From Latrodectus hesperus (Eukaryota; Arthropoda; Arachnida; Araneae; Theridiidae): 64,000 nucleotides of DNA. Position numbers and translations under genes: made by a program. Positions 38,481-64,000 of the stretch are shown here, one piece after another (the stretch's first letter is position 1; every line of letters starts with the position of its first letter). The notes under the pieces are model-generated. The model was given only the letters and a program-made list of their open reading frames with translations. It was not told the DNA's origin and ran no database searches. The stretch lies in the NCBI GenBank assembly GCA_037975125.1, contig CM075857.1, positions 46,815,172 to 46,879,171 of the forward strand, in the 5' to 3' direction.

Positions 38481-40644
38481 AAAAATGTGGAAATTTTTAT
38501 AGCACTCAAATATGGATTCTTTATAAATTTTCTTATTAATAAATCTTTAGTCACAGGGAATTAATTTTGCTCTAGCTCGTCTTTTTTACATCCTGTTTTT
38601 GTTGCAATCTTCTTTAAAGATTTTTATTTGTTACTATTCTATGGAATTTTTGATGAATTCACTAATTTAAAATTTTTGCTGATAGCCATTATTACAATGA
38701 AAAAGGACTCTGCTTTTAATGTTATAAGTTGTTTTTCTTCCTCTGCGAGCATTTTTAAAATCATGTAAATAGAAAAACAAAGCTAATAAATATTTATTAG
38801 AAGCAACTGTTTTATTAAGCGTCACTGAAACACAAAAGCACAAGAAATAAAGCAGATAATAACTTAATTGATTTGTATTAAAAATATTCAGTGTACGTTA
38901 AATTTTGTGATATCTTTTGAATACCAAGATTTTTATTTTTATAAATAATGTTTCTTTAAATTTTTTCAGATGGTGTAGTTAAAATTTTATGTTAGATGGC
39001 GCTTTTAAAATTTTTCATTCGGTTTTTTTCTCCATTCTGTGTTGTAATCGAGGAATTATTTGCGTTGATTTTTTAAAAATGTCAAAGGATCACCATAATT
39101 GATGAGGCAAAATTTATCTCAAAAACATAATTCTAAATCCTTTTACATATGATTAATAACAATTTATAATTACGACCTTGTTATTTTGTAGGCTTATTTT
39201 AAAATCCTGTATGTATAGGATGTTATAAATATCATAAAGTTTGTTTTGTCATTCACCAATTATTCCGTCTGTATTGAACATGTAATTATAAAGCATAAAA
39301 GAATAAAAAATTTATTATTAATGTATATACATAGTTATTTAATATAAAATTTATATTAATGTTAATTAGGAATCGATTTTCAAGTTAGAAACCATAACTA
39401 ATGCATGGTAATGAAAAACATGAATGATACAAAACATAAATAATAATGAAAAACAACCGAAATATTTATATATTGTCATGTGCGATTAAGAAACTTCAAG
39501 ATTTTTTCATAATTTTATCTTATTAAGGAATGTTATAAAGATTTGAATTTCGTCATTGTTAAAATATGAAAAATGGATGGTTCAACTTATTTTATGTAAT
39601 AAAAAATGTCTTTATTTTAGTATTGAGTTGATATGGTTCATGCAACTTAATTCTATTAATGACTGAAATCTATGATGGCTTTATTAGGGACATTTCGAGG
39701 GAAGAATGCTAATTTTATATTCTACTTCTCTTCATAAAATGGTTGCAAATTTCAAAGAATGATTATTATTATTTAATAAGTACACTGATACAAAATATAC
39801 ACTTTTTATTAAAATACCGAATTTTCAGAGATAGAAAACAATTTTGTAAATGATACATTTAAAAGAAAAGGTTAGAATCAAATGGAATTTGAGAAAAATT
39901 AGATTTTTCCTTTGTTTGAGCGTTAGAAATTTAGTAAATCAGTAATGTGGTAATTTACACATACCTTTCAAGCAAGTTTCTACATAAAGAGACACATGTG
40001 GAAGAATTTCTGATTGGTAATCTGTAAATAGTGTTGACTAAATTATTTAAAGATAGGATCAAATTGGAAACATTTTAGATCATAACAATTAGATTGAAGA
40101 ATAGTCTTCTCATATCGTTTTACACAAGTTCTTTGCCCATGAAGTATTCTAGATGAAAAATGAAGGTCCTGTAGAAAACTACCTTGGCAATTCTATGCAG
40201 CTCAATCCACAATATACAAGATAATTTGTAGAAATACTTATTGTATGCATATTTTTATAGATTGCATGAAAGGTGTACATGGTGATATCTTATAATGAAA
40301 AATAGTTTTTTTTTTTAAAAAAATTCTATAGCCTTTAATTAAATCTTTGATCTTCAAAGAAAACTAGTGGTCAGATTTATGTGCTTGTTGTTTGTGCATA
40401 TATTATAAACATCAAACTTATTAATAGCAGATCCACTTGTCAACTAAAATGATACAACTATGATTATAATACTCAGTTACAGTATGAGAATTATAAAATG
40501 AGCTACGAGAGATAAAAAGTTTCAAAATACGTATTCACCAATCATCGCAGTAAAATTGGAAATAGAACTTATCAGCAAAATATTTATTTTACGACCAGAA
40601 CACTTTTAGATTGATCGAGTTAAGCACCTTGGTTGGATCCTAGC
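38481..40644. other. AT-rich noncoding stretch
   Basis: Nothing recognised on either strand. Confidence 0.5.
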
Positions 40645-40808
40645 AGAGCCCACACCCTTGGCGCAAAGGATTTTGGTTGGCGATAATTGCGGCTTGCACC
40701 AATCTTGATAACCCTACTTCGATACACTAGATATGGTTAACCAAACTATTTTTGGAATTTCGTTCTGGCTCGGCGTTTTTTCAGTTTGTCACCAAGGGTG
40801 TGGGCTCT
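40645..40808. repeat. Inverted repeat with 17-bp perfect arms, possible MITE or foldback
   Basis: AGAGCCCACACCCTTGG (40645-40661) is the exact complement of 40792-40808. Similarity extends with mismatches to about 30 bp per arm (ATCCT outside, a CAAA-type end inside), with 130 bp between. The block is clearly GC-richer than its surroundings. No family was recognised. Confidence 0.6.
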
Positions 40809-41511
40809 CCGAGGATTTTACCATAACCTTATAATCGGGATTGAAGTATAAACTTAAGACAGCGTAACGATTGGCACGAATGCAGATTTTGGCACTTATA
40901 GAAGTTTTTTTTGGATACCTGTGCACTGGAAATATACCGGATTGTAAAAACATATTGTTACAGTTGACATGGGTAGGCGGTCTTCTGTTATTTTTTTGAT
41001 ATCTTAACGTGGAAATCTGTCGTAGAACCGTAATTGTCAGCCTCTTAAATTATTGTACTAATTAGATTGGGATATCAAGCGATTTATTTATTTTTCAAAA
41101 ACTATTTCAATCCAAGGACTGTTTTTATTTCAAACCCTGACATATGCTTGTAATGAGCATGAATATTTCGGCAATGCAATACAACTATCGATGTAAGATT
41201 TCTACTGCTAAAATGCAGGGAATATTTTGAATACCTAGAATTTCGATTTGTGAATACCTTTGTAGAAGCTAAATTAGGGATATATTGAATTTGGCACTGT
41301 TCATTCTTTACACACCAAAGTTTCCCCATATTGCTAGCCTAGCTGGCACAAGACAACTACAACAACACCCAAATTTTAAGCATTTATGCAAGTTTCTTTG
41401 ATTACAAAATTAATTATATAATCATTTATTTTTTAATTTGTCTGTATTTTGTTATACAAAAATAGTTGAATAAAATCTTTTCTTAATTCATCTATATTTT
41501 GTTATGCAATG
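40809..41511. other. Noncoding stretch
   Basis: Slightly GC-richer than its neighbours up to about 41350, possibly the rest of an unidentified repeat unit. No gene recognised. Confidence 0.4.
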
Positions 41512-41598
41512 CACACAAATAAATTTTAAATGATATTTGATTGAGTTTTAAGTGATATTTAAAACTCGATCTGATATCATTAAAATTTATTTGTGTGT
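41512..41598. repeat. Long near-perfect hairpin
   Basis: Arms of about 40 bp (from 41512 inward and from 41598 inward) pair almost completely around a loop of about 5 nt. The only breaks are one bulged A and a few mismatches. It could be a small foldback DNA element. An RNA hairpin is possible but unproven. Confidence 0.75.
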
Positions 41599-41959
41599 AT
41601 TTTGTATGTAAAAGAAAAATTGTACAATTAAATAAATTCTATTTTAAAAGGAATAGAATAAGGTATTCTAATTTTTTACATATTTAATTTTTTTTAATAT
41701 ATTAACTTTTATATAGTTAACAATAATGACGAAAATGTTTGAAACAAGGGCATAAATGAATCATCTCACTCAATTTCTTGCTTCTTAATGGATTTGGAAA
41801 CAGATTAACTTTAGAAAGATTAATCATAAGAAATTACAAAACCCCTAGCTTTGCAGGGAAAAGTCCCACGTTTGATTCCAGCCTTATTGAACACCAGGAG
41901 ATAGATATTTATTTTCCCCCTTTACATTCATATCTGATGAAGTAGATAGTTCTATATTC

Positions 41960-42463
41960 TTTTATTGCAATACTGGTAAATCGGAAGTCTACTATCATCA
42001 GATGGACAAACTGAATGATTCACTTCAACAGAAAAGGCCAGAATTAATCAACAGAAAAGGTGTAGTGTTCCACCAAGATAATGCGAGATCTCATACAAGT
42101 TTGGCTACTCGCTAAAAGCTTTTACAACTTTAATGGGATACATTGACATACTCACCATATTTTCCAGATCTTCTGCCTTCGAATTATTATTTGTTCCGGT
42201 CACTGCAAAATGTTTTGGACGGTAAAACCTTTACTTCAAGTGAAGAGATCAAAAATCAACTGGATTAGTTTTTTTGCCAGCAAAGACCAAAAATTTTATG
42301 AACGTGGAATCCTGCTACTACAGGACCTACATGAAAGATGGAAAAAGGTGTTGGATCAGAACTGCCAATATATAATTTAATGAAGTATTTATTTATTATA
42401 TGAAAATTGTCTTTCATTGCCCCCCCCCAAAAAAAAAACGAAATTACTTTCCGAACAACCCAA
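41960..42463 (+). pseudogene. 5'-truncated, decayed mariner (Hsmar1/irritans-like) with right terminal repeat
   Basis: Translation gives the C-terminal half of a mariner transposase: YYHQMDKLNDSLQQKRPELI, then VVFHQDNARSHTSLATR, then SLQNVLDGKTFTSSEEIKNQ. Stops and shifts lie between. The second catalytic Asp is kept (HQDN). The third is Asn (PSNYYLF). At 42439-42463 a mariner-type terminal repeat (cgaaattactttccgaacaa...) ends next to TA. The left end is missing. Confidence 0.85.
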
Positions 42464-42465
42464 TA

Positions 42466-45431
<2,966 letters not shown>

Positions 45432-45433
<2 letters not shown>

Positions 45434-48400
45434 CATAGTTCATATCTTCCAGCAAGACTTTTCTAAATGTTTTACCATTTCAATTTTCAATTTCACTGAC
45501 TTGTATTGACGAACTCCCACTACTTACCCAAATAACTACTACAAAACAAGAGCAATGCACCCACAATTTGTGGAAAAAAAATTTCCTCCATAATTATTAC
45601 TTTTTGAGTGCTGATGCTCATAACATTATTTTTTTCGAATCCTTCCTTTTGTAAGAATGTATCTCACTGAATCTAAATGCTTTACACTTCGAATGACGAT
45701 TTTTTAAATTTATTTCGATACATAAAAGTTGATTTGGTATGTAAAATTAAGATTTGAATTGTGTGTGTGTGAAAAACATTTTTAAGATCATTTAGGGAAT
45801 TTAAGTTGCAGTATTAAAATCAATTTGAATGCATTGCTAGATTAAGAAAAGTGTGCTTTTTGTATTAAGATTATGTAGAGCTCAAAACAAAAAATAATAT
45901 TATATAATTTCCTGCTATTTTTCCTAATTTAAAAATTTCTAAATTACCCTTAGTTCCCTACAATGATGGACAATTTTCTATGTACATGAATTGTGGAAAA
46001 AAATTATTACAAGTCAGTTTAATTTTAAATTGTACAAATATTAAATAATAAGATGGATAAATTTAGATAATAAACAAAATATAAACTCTCTAAATATATG
46101 GTAATCTATTTCATTTTTTTCCAAATTTCAAGTCATGATTTATTTTTATTTATGATTTATTCTTAAGAAACAGTTAATTTTTAACGGAAAAAAAAAGAGA
46201 ATATTTTTGTCCAATTCCACTTATTTTGCAATTGAATATGAAGCAATGTATTCCCCAGAACTATTTCGAATAATTAGGCTTCAGAAATAGTGGGAATGAA
46301 CTGCAAAAGTTTAGAGCTTGGCGTGATTTTTCATGAAAATTATTCTTTAAGAAACATTCTAAGGATGGGGGAAGAAAAAAATCTATTCAACGATGAAATG
46401 CTGATAAGCACGAATGTCTGTCAAAGAGGAAACCTCATTCGCCTTCTGCTTAATGCAGCATATTTTTCAGATAAATGGCAATATCTTCTTCAACAGAAGA
46501 AATCAGGGCACATTTTTTATAGGGCTCTTTTACTTAGACTCTTTTACTCCAACATTTATTTTTTCTGAAACTATTTCAGTCCTTTTAGAAGGTAGTCTGA
46601 TTATTTCCAAGCTGGTTTCATTCTTCCTAATCGTAAAGGTGTTTACGAGTCGATAATTTTGTATTCCTAAAGCATTTCAGTACAGAATTTCATGCTTATA
46701 ATGGATTTTAAAGAATAAAATTGAATCCATGAAACGGATGCCAAATAAATATACTATGCTTTGATGTTGTAATCAATCCATTTATTTTCTAAGTTTTGCT
46801 TTACAGTGACCAAGAGTGAAAAAGTTGAGCAAAATAAAACTGATCATCAAAGGATAGAGTGATATGATTGGTGTATTTATTAAGTTTAAAAATAAGAAAT
46901 TTTCTCGGTGAGGGATTTTAAATTGGTATTATTCGTAATAAGTGTAAAATTTCAATTACAAGTTTTTCTTTCTTTCTTTTGTATTAATAGGAAATCTGTA
47001 ATATAGGAAATCTATAATATATGATAGATATACTATATCTTTTGTCATAAATTTTTTTTAGGTCTTTAAAATATATTCAGCAAGATTTTCACCAAATTGG
47101 TTGGATACGCGTATTTTCGTAACGAATAAAAGGATGTATTTTTCATAATAATCTCAAAATCTTATCTTACCAAACGATTATATTAAAAAATTAATCGAAT
47201 TTTTAGAATCACAGCAAAAAAAACCTTAACTGTTTTGCTAAATGCTTAATAAAATCCTTATTTGCTATGTAAATATGTGCGTGTTCACATACTTTAATAA
47301 TTTAAATATGAACAGAATTTCTCATCTTATATCATAATGCTTCATATTATTTTCAATTTTTTATTTGAATTTATATTTATTCAGACAGTTAGTCATTATT
47401 ATACATTGCCGAAAGTTAACATTGGCAGAATTTTATTTTCCTACTTCAAAAATTCTCCATTTTTTAAATACTTATAAGCATATAAAGTTTCTTACACTCC
47501 AGTTTTATAGAAACTATTACCCTGATTATAATTTCTTTTTTTCTTTACAATATCTTTTTTTGAATTAGACAAATTTGAAATTAGACAATTACCCAAAATT
47601 TTAGATTACTATTATTCGAACGAGACAATTACTCCAAAATTTGGTTGTTACTTCATTTATAGGAAATCAGATCCAAAATTATTACGTTGCATATTTTAGA
47701 AAGATTTCATTAAATAAAATATTAATAACTCACTAACTTTCCCAATACATAACATTTTTTTTTGGAACTGAAAATCCTATATTTTTCGTTCGTTTCATCG
47801 AATACTAAAAGAGATTATGAGCTTCCTGAAATTCCGATAAAAAAAATATTGAATGAAAAAAAAGTTCCATCTTGCCATAACTTTTTTCTTAAGATTAAGG
47901 TTTCTTTCTAAGGAGATTTATATGTCTTTAGATATAAGGAGGAAGGAAAATTGAGACTTTTTGAAGTCTGAAGATTTGGAAAGGCAATATTTCCTTCAAG
48001 TCTTTAAGCTTGCTTCGAAGTTTGAAAGTAATTTGTCTTTGATAGAAGAACAAGATTCGATCTATGTCTCCCTAATTCAGCTATAAAAGTTAATACACAC
48101 GTACAACTTCTATTGACAGTAACTCCTTGGAATGCTGCTATCAACAGAACAGTTGAAGCAAAGAATTATCGATTTTATACAATGAAAAATACTTCTTCCA
48201 CCCCCAAATCTTTTATGTTAAAATCCGAAAATATAAATTTTAAGTAATTTTTTTGATATTTTGAAATAATTTAATCAAGCACTTTATATTTGAGATATAT
48301 TTTTATTTGACATGATTTTTAGCATTCAAAAATTATTTTTACAATTATGTAAGAATTTTTATACAACCCTTTAGTGAATAAGCAGACAATTATTGAAAAT

Positions 48401-48455
48401 AAAATGAAAATATTATTATCTTAATTTAATTTATTGAAAGAAAATATTTATTTAG

Positions 48456-48458
<3 letters not shown>
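45432..48458. other. AT-rich noncoding stretch
   Basis: A 92-codon frame at 46290-46568 has faint serpin-like spacing but is not convincing as a gene. Nothing else was recognised. Confidence 0.45.

Positions 48459-48521
<63 letters not shown>
48459..48521. repeat. (AT)n microsatellite
   Basis: About 63 bp of uninterrupted TA. Confidence 0.97.

Positions 48522-59896
<11,375 letters not shown>

Positions 59897-59967
<71 letters not shown>
59897..59967. repeat. (AT)n microsatellite
   Basis: About 71 bp of uninterrupted AT. Confidence 0.97.
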
Positions 59968-59974
<7 letters not shown>

Positions 59975-61862
59975 TATCTATATTTATATACATAAATACA
60001 TAGGACAGATTTTTAATATACTAAATATTCGTATTTATTTACATACATTTAATGCTAAAAATTACAGCAATAATAAAGTCTTAATAATGAATTTAAGAGT
60101 TTCAAAGATAAAATTTTCGATATTATTATTACTATTATTATTTTTGATGTTGAATCTAATGATAATTTGCATTTAATTAAAGAAAATGAAAAAATTATTT
60201 TTCGTTTCAATATTCTAAATAATTATCTAAATTATTTATTATAAAAAGAATTTATTACATCATAAGATATGTAAATTTTGCTCCTAATGACCAGTTTAAC
60301 AATTAAAATATTCATTATAATAATACCAAATTCTTTGCAAAAGCAATTTGTAAAAACTTATACTAAAATTACCTTGTAAAAATTTAATGAGTTTAAATAA
60401 ATAAACAATGTATCTTTCTTTTAGAGTACTTATAAGACTTCAAAAGTGAACATTTTAAAATTTTAATATTTTTGGCATTTTTAAATACAAATTAAGTAAA
60501 TTAAATTTCAACAAAAAGATCTCAAATATGATTTTTTTATTTTCTATTTGAAATAATTACATGCAAAAATTAATTTTTTGAGTATTATTAAAGAGTTTAA
60601 CTTTGTCTTTCTATGTAATGAAATTGAAACTACATGTGCCTTTAGATAGGATTTACCATTTAGTATGTTTTAAATTACAATAAATTTTGTAATAATAATA
60701 ATAATGCTAGTATGAAAAATATGCTGATTATGTTTCTGTACGGGTCCTTAATGAAGAAAATTTGTAGATTCCTTTGTTGGTGTGATAGTTACAGACAATA
60801 TTAATATTGTCAAAAATACTGAATTAAGAAACATTCTCAATAAGGATACCAAATATAAATATATTATCAAATAAACAAATTTTTAGCATTTTTTCTTATT
60901 AATATAGATAAATTTATATAAAAAATATCAATATCTTACTGTATTCCAAACAAAAAGAAAAAATCTTCCACATGGGAAAGGTACTTTCTTGCTAAAGTTA
61001 AAAGGACAATAAATAAGTTTAAATTTAAAAGCTTAGGTAAAAAAAATCGTAATAATTCAATAAAAGATCTCCAAATCTTTTTATTATTAACAGTTGATAA
61101 AGATTCAAATAATTATGTAATTTTTGTAAGGAAATTTACTGACTATTTTTCTTGCAAATTTCAAAACTTATTAAATAGTAAATTTTATAATAATAGTTAT
61201 TTTATATATTAAATTACATATTTTTTAAATGGTAGAAGAATATTGTAACGTCATTATGTTACAATTCATTCATTTAAGTAAGTGAATATAAACTGTAACA
61301 GTAATGTAATTACACCTTTTTCAACTCTTTCGCAATTCATTATTAATTTTTCCATCGCCAGGAACACTTATTTTTAATGTATTTTGACACTATTTCAGAT
61401 TGATAACACAAAATAGAACATATTTTAATTTTTAATCCCTCGTTTAACTATTTTCTAAGATTCGATACTTCTAATAATATATAAGACAAATATTTGGTTA
61501 CAAAATCAGTCTTTGAATAAGAACTTTTAGTGACAATATAATTTTACGGTTAAATTCACTCAACCAAGACAAACTGTGAATTCCCTTTGTGAAATAAGCA
61601 ATGTATGGATTTATTATCACAGTGAGAAATGTTATGCAAATGCGTATTTCTTTTTCTCTTCTAGCTGTCTCCTCCTTTCCATGCAGAGCGAGAAACATTT
61701 CTCCATAAACAACGCCTATCTTCTCTTTTGAGACTCATGGAACGACCGGAAATTTTACAGAAGGGGTGAATCTCCCATTTTCGGGATTATGTTTTCCCAT
61801 AATGCTCTCGACAGAGGAGCAGTTTTCCATGAATAAGGAACTTACTAAAACGAAGCTGGGAG
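59968..61862. other. AT-rich noncoding stretch
   Basis: No supported gene. The patch at 61640-61860 is somewhat less AT-rich and unidentified. Confidence 0.5.
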
Positions 61863-62412
61863 ATTCTTTCATATGCATAGTTTTATTAAGTTCTAAAAGT
61901 GATTCGAAAGGAAAAAAATTGCAGAAGATCATCTATTTACATTTTAAACACTTTTCTCCAGAAAAGAATTTTGGAATAAAGGATTCTTAGAGATTTTATA
62001 TTGTAGAACAAATACAATTTAATTGTATTTTGTTTTAGTTTGGAGCATTATGCATTTTAGAGTAAAATTAATAACTTAATCATGAAATTTATTATTATAA
62101 TAAAAAATTTTAATTTTTAAAATTCCATTTGCTTTTTTATTTTTTTATTAGAAGAATTCTTTCATATGTATAGTTTTATTAAGTTCTAAAAGTGATTCGA
62201 AAGGAATATAAATTGCAGAAGATCATCTATTTAACTTTTTAAACACTTCTCCAGAAAAGAATTTTGAAATAAGGAAATTCCAGAGATTTTATATTGCAGA
62301 ACAAATCTAATTGTATTGTTTTAGTTTGGTATACTATGCATTTTAGTGCAAAATTAATCATTTAATCATAAAATTTATTACAATAATAAAAATTTTTAAT
62401 TTTTAAAATTCC
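61863..62412. repeat. Tandem duplication, two diverged copies with 293-bp period
   Basis: Copy 1 (61863-about 62126) and copy 2 (62156-about 62412) share long matches, for example ttttattaagttctaaaagt, gcagaagatcatctattta and ctccagaaaagaattttg. Small indels and substitutions separate them. Divergence suggests an old local duplication. Confidence 0.85.
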
Positions 62413-62870
62413 GTTTTTTTATTTTCTCTTTATGATGTAGTGATTCTTTTAATAAGAGAGCAACAATCAAATTATTTATATTACATGGATAAATAAAAAA
62501 ATTCTTACGACTGTAAGACGATGAGTTAAATTAGGTAATAGGAATTGTTCTTATACAATTAATGGATGCCTGAAAATATTAAAGTTTTAATACTTACACT
62601 TCTCTGGTAAGGAATATGAATGTAAAAAGGAATTTACCATCTTGGATTTAGGTTATTTTATTTTTTGCAGGCTCTAAACTATGAGATTAAATCTTAGATC
62701 ATGTCTTAAGATGTATTTTAGATAATCATCAAGAAAAAAAGATTTTTTAAAAATATTTTATGAGAACCTAATATTACATAAATGCTAAATTTAGCTTTGT
62801 GAATGATTGGTAATTATGGTTGAATTATGTGAACGCTTATGCTAACAAGAAATAACATAAATATCAGTTA
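62413..62870. other. AT-rich noncoding stretch
   Basis: Nothing recognised. Confidence 0.5.
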
Positions 62871-63124
62871 AAGTATTGGTTACCTGGAACCAGGGGGTAC
62901 GTGTACCTTCCTGGGGCTTGAGCACAGCCACCAGGCGCGTCGGCAGGTGGTGGATAGCCGAATGTCCTGTAGGAATGACAGGATAGCCTTGAATATAGAA
63001 TCAGAGGCCGCGAACCAGCTCCCGTAAACCCTGGTGTTATGCAATCCGTGCCTAGGGCTAATTGGCACCGCGGTATTGGTGTCTTAACGGAGCCTCTAGT
63101 TGCTTGGCGAACTTCTAGAGTAAT

Positions 63125-63511
63125 TTGCCTTGCCCAGTAACTCAGGCAATGCTGGGTGGACTTATATTACCTGAGCTTTTTAATTGTTATCTTGTGGCTG
63201 AAAAGACACAAGTAATAACAAACCTTTCTGCATTTGCAGGTGAAGCCTCTGAAGTAGACCTTGCTGAAAAAGACAAGGGAACTCAGAGGCAATCTTGTAA
63301 AGGGGCAGCAATGAATCCTTCACTTGAGGTAGAAATGACCTCTAAACCATCTTCTTCTGGTGAAATTCAGGAAGCTATTCCTAGCATGACTGACTTTCTG
63401 ACCAGATGGGACTATTTCAGCAAGACCCTATCTGCTGGAAATGTCATACGCAAGAGGAAACGGCAGAGCATGTCATTTACGAATGTGAGGCTCTTGCCCT
63501 CCCTAAATTAA
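63125..63511 (+). pseudogene. Retroposon internal ORF of unknown origin
   Basis: The 128-codon frame starts MPCPVTQAMLGG. A counterpart of 95 codons exists in copy 1 (28031-28315, minus) with similar but not identical residues. It overlaps the zinc-finger frame in another phase. No domain is recognised, and it may simply be passenger sequence of the retroposon. Confidence 0.4.
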
Positions 63512-63612
63512 CTTCTTTAGGCTTCATCCATACTAGAGAGTTGCACCTAGACTCCATTAAAGGGTTATTGGACTTTATTAGTAAAGTGGGTGACCCGAGC
63601 AATTGGAACTAG
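63406..63612 (+). pseudogene. LINE ORF2 C-terminal zinc-finger fragment, copy 2
   Basis: The 68-codon frame contains CWKCHTQEETAEHVIYEC, the same Cys-x2-Cys-x8-His-x4-Cys finger as copy 1. It ends GDPSNWN as copy 1 does. No catalytic domain is present. Confidence 0.75.
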
Positions 63613-63716
63613 GAAACATTGGGTTTGGAGTTAACGGTACAAAATGCTGATAAAAGCAGAGGTGCCCAATGACATACAAACTCAATTTTTAAGAAGAAGA
63701 AGAAGAAGTATTGTTT

Positions 63717-64000
63717 ATAATCAGAATGAAAGAAAAATAACCATGAAAAAATTAGGGAAACGTATGATACAGAAACGTGGCCATTTTAACAATAATTAAG
63801 TGAATTACTAGACAAAAAGTCATATTTTTTTATATTCGCTTTAATTTTACGAACAAATTGAAATGTATCACATTTTTTGATGTCAATAAAAAGTTAATGC
63901 AAATTTGAATTTATCACAATTACCACAATCAATTAAATTGTGATAAACTGAAAATGCAAACTGGTATAGAAAAAAAAGGAATTTTGAATGAATTGACATG
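63717..64000. other. AT-rich noncoding end of window
   Basis: Nothing recognised. Confidence 0.5.

Larger units (their letters stand above)
62882..63705 (+). mobile_element. Short LINE-derived retroposon, copy 2
   Basis: This 824-bp unit matches the reverse complement of 27741-28556 along its length, with the same 5' start (ACCTGGAA) and a longer (AAG)n tail. The flanks share AAGTATTGGTT (62871-62881) and AAGTATTGTTT (63706-63716), a duplication with one mismatch. Independent flanks show a separate insertion rather than a segmental duplication. Confidence 0.87.

Noticed and set aside
40600..40680. Resemblance to 5S rRNA around gttaagcacctt
   Set aside because: The match is limited to a few bases and does not extend to the conserved 5S promoter boxes.
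46290..46568. 92-codon frame with serpin-like pieces (YSLRNILRMG, LLLNAAYFSDKW)
   Set aside because: The pieces are in the wrong order for a serpin, no other serpin motif or splice structure is visible, and composition is like the surroundings.

Overview
The window is 64 kb of strongly AT-rich animal nuclear DNA with one host protein gene and many transposable elements. An arthropod is very likely and an arachnid, probably an orb-weaving spider, is my best guess. The reasons are a metazoan-type BRR2, arthropod-type mariner and Tc1 transposases, a CsRn1-like Ty3/Gypsy element, a LINE-derived short retroposon, long (AT)n, (ATCT)n and (CA)n microsatellites and very sparse genes. The species call is inference.

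Region by region: positions 1-2447 are noncoding, with one dispersed-repeat-like block at about 556-1612. An intact, uninterrupted minus-strand gene for the U5 snRNP helicase BRR2/SNRNP200 fills 2448-8885. Only 235 bp upstream of its start codon begins a nested transposon stack, 9121-22721. The outer element is a non-autonomous hAT with 8-bp target duplications (GACACATC). Its internal minisatellite was hit twice. One hit is a young 5.4-kb Ty3/Gypsy element of CsRn1 type (13289-18678, LTRs identical by eye, target duplication AACAT). The other, 7 bp away, is a second non-autonomous hAT (18698-22434, target duplication GTTACGAA). All three insertion events can be read base by base.

Positions 22730-42464 hold an intact mariner (25088-26351, DD34D transposase of 356 codons, near-perfect terminal repeats, TA duplication), an 816-bp LINE-derived retroposon (27741-28556), and four dead transposase remnants: Tc1-like at about 32782-33649 and 37970-38480, mariner-like at 34808-35217 and about 41960-42463. 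Several palindromes and hairpins also lie here. Positions 42465-62881 look like a gene desert or a very long intron, with microsatellites and a 293-bp-period tandem duplication near 61863-62412. A second, inverted copy of the retroposon sits at 62882-63705.

There is no operon-like organisation. Apart from BRR2, the coding sequences belong to mobile elements. I found no CRISPR array, rRNA or tRNA gene. The most unusual items are the fully datable three-layer insertion stack abutting an essential splicing gene, the intronless BRR2 with a degenerate second helicase cassette, and the reproducibly bounded chimeric short retroposon.
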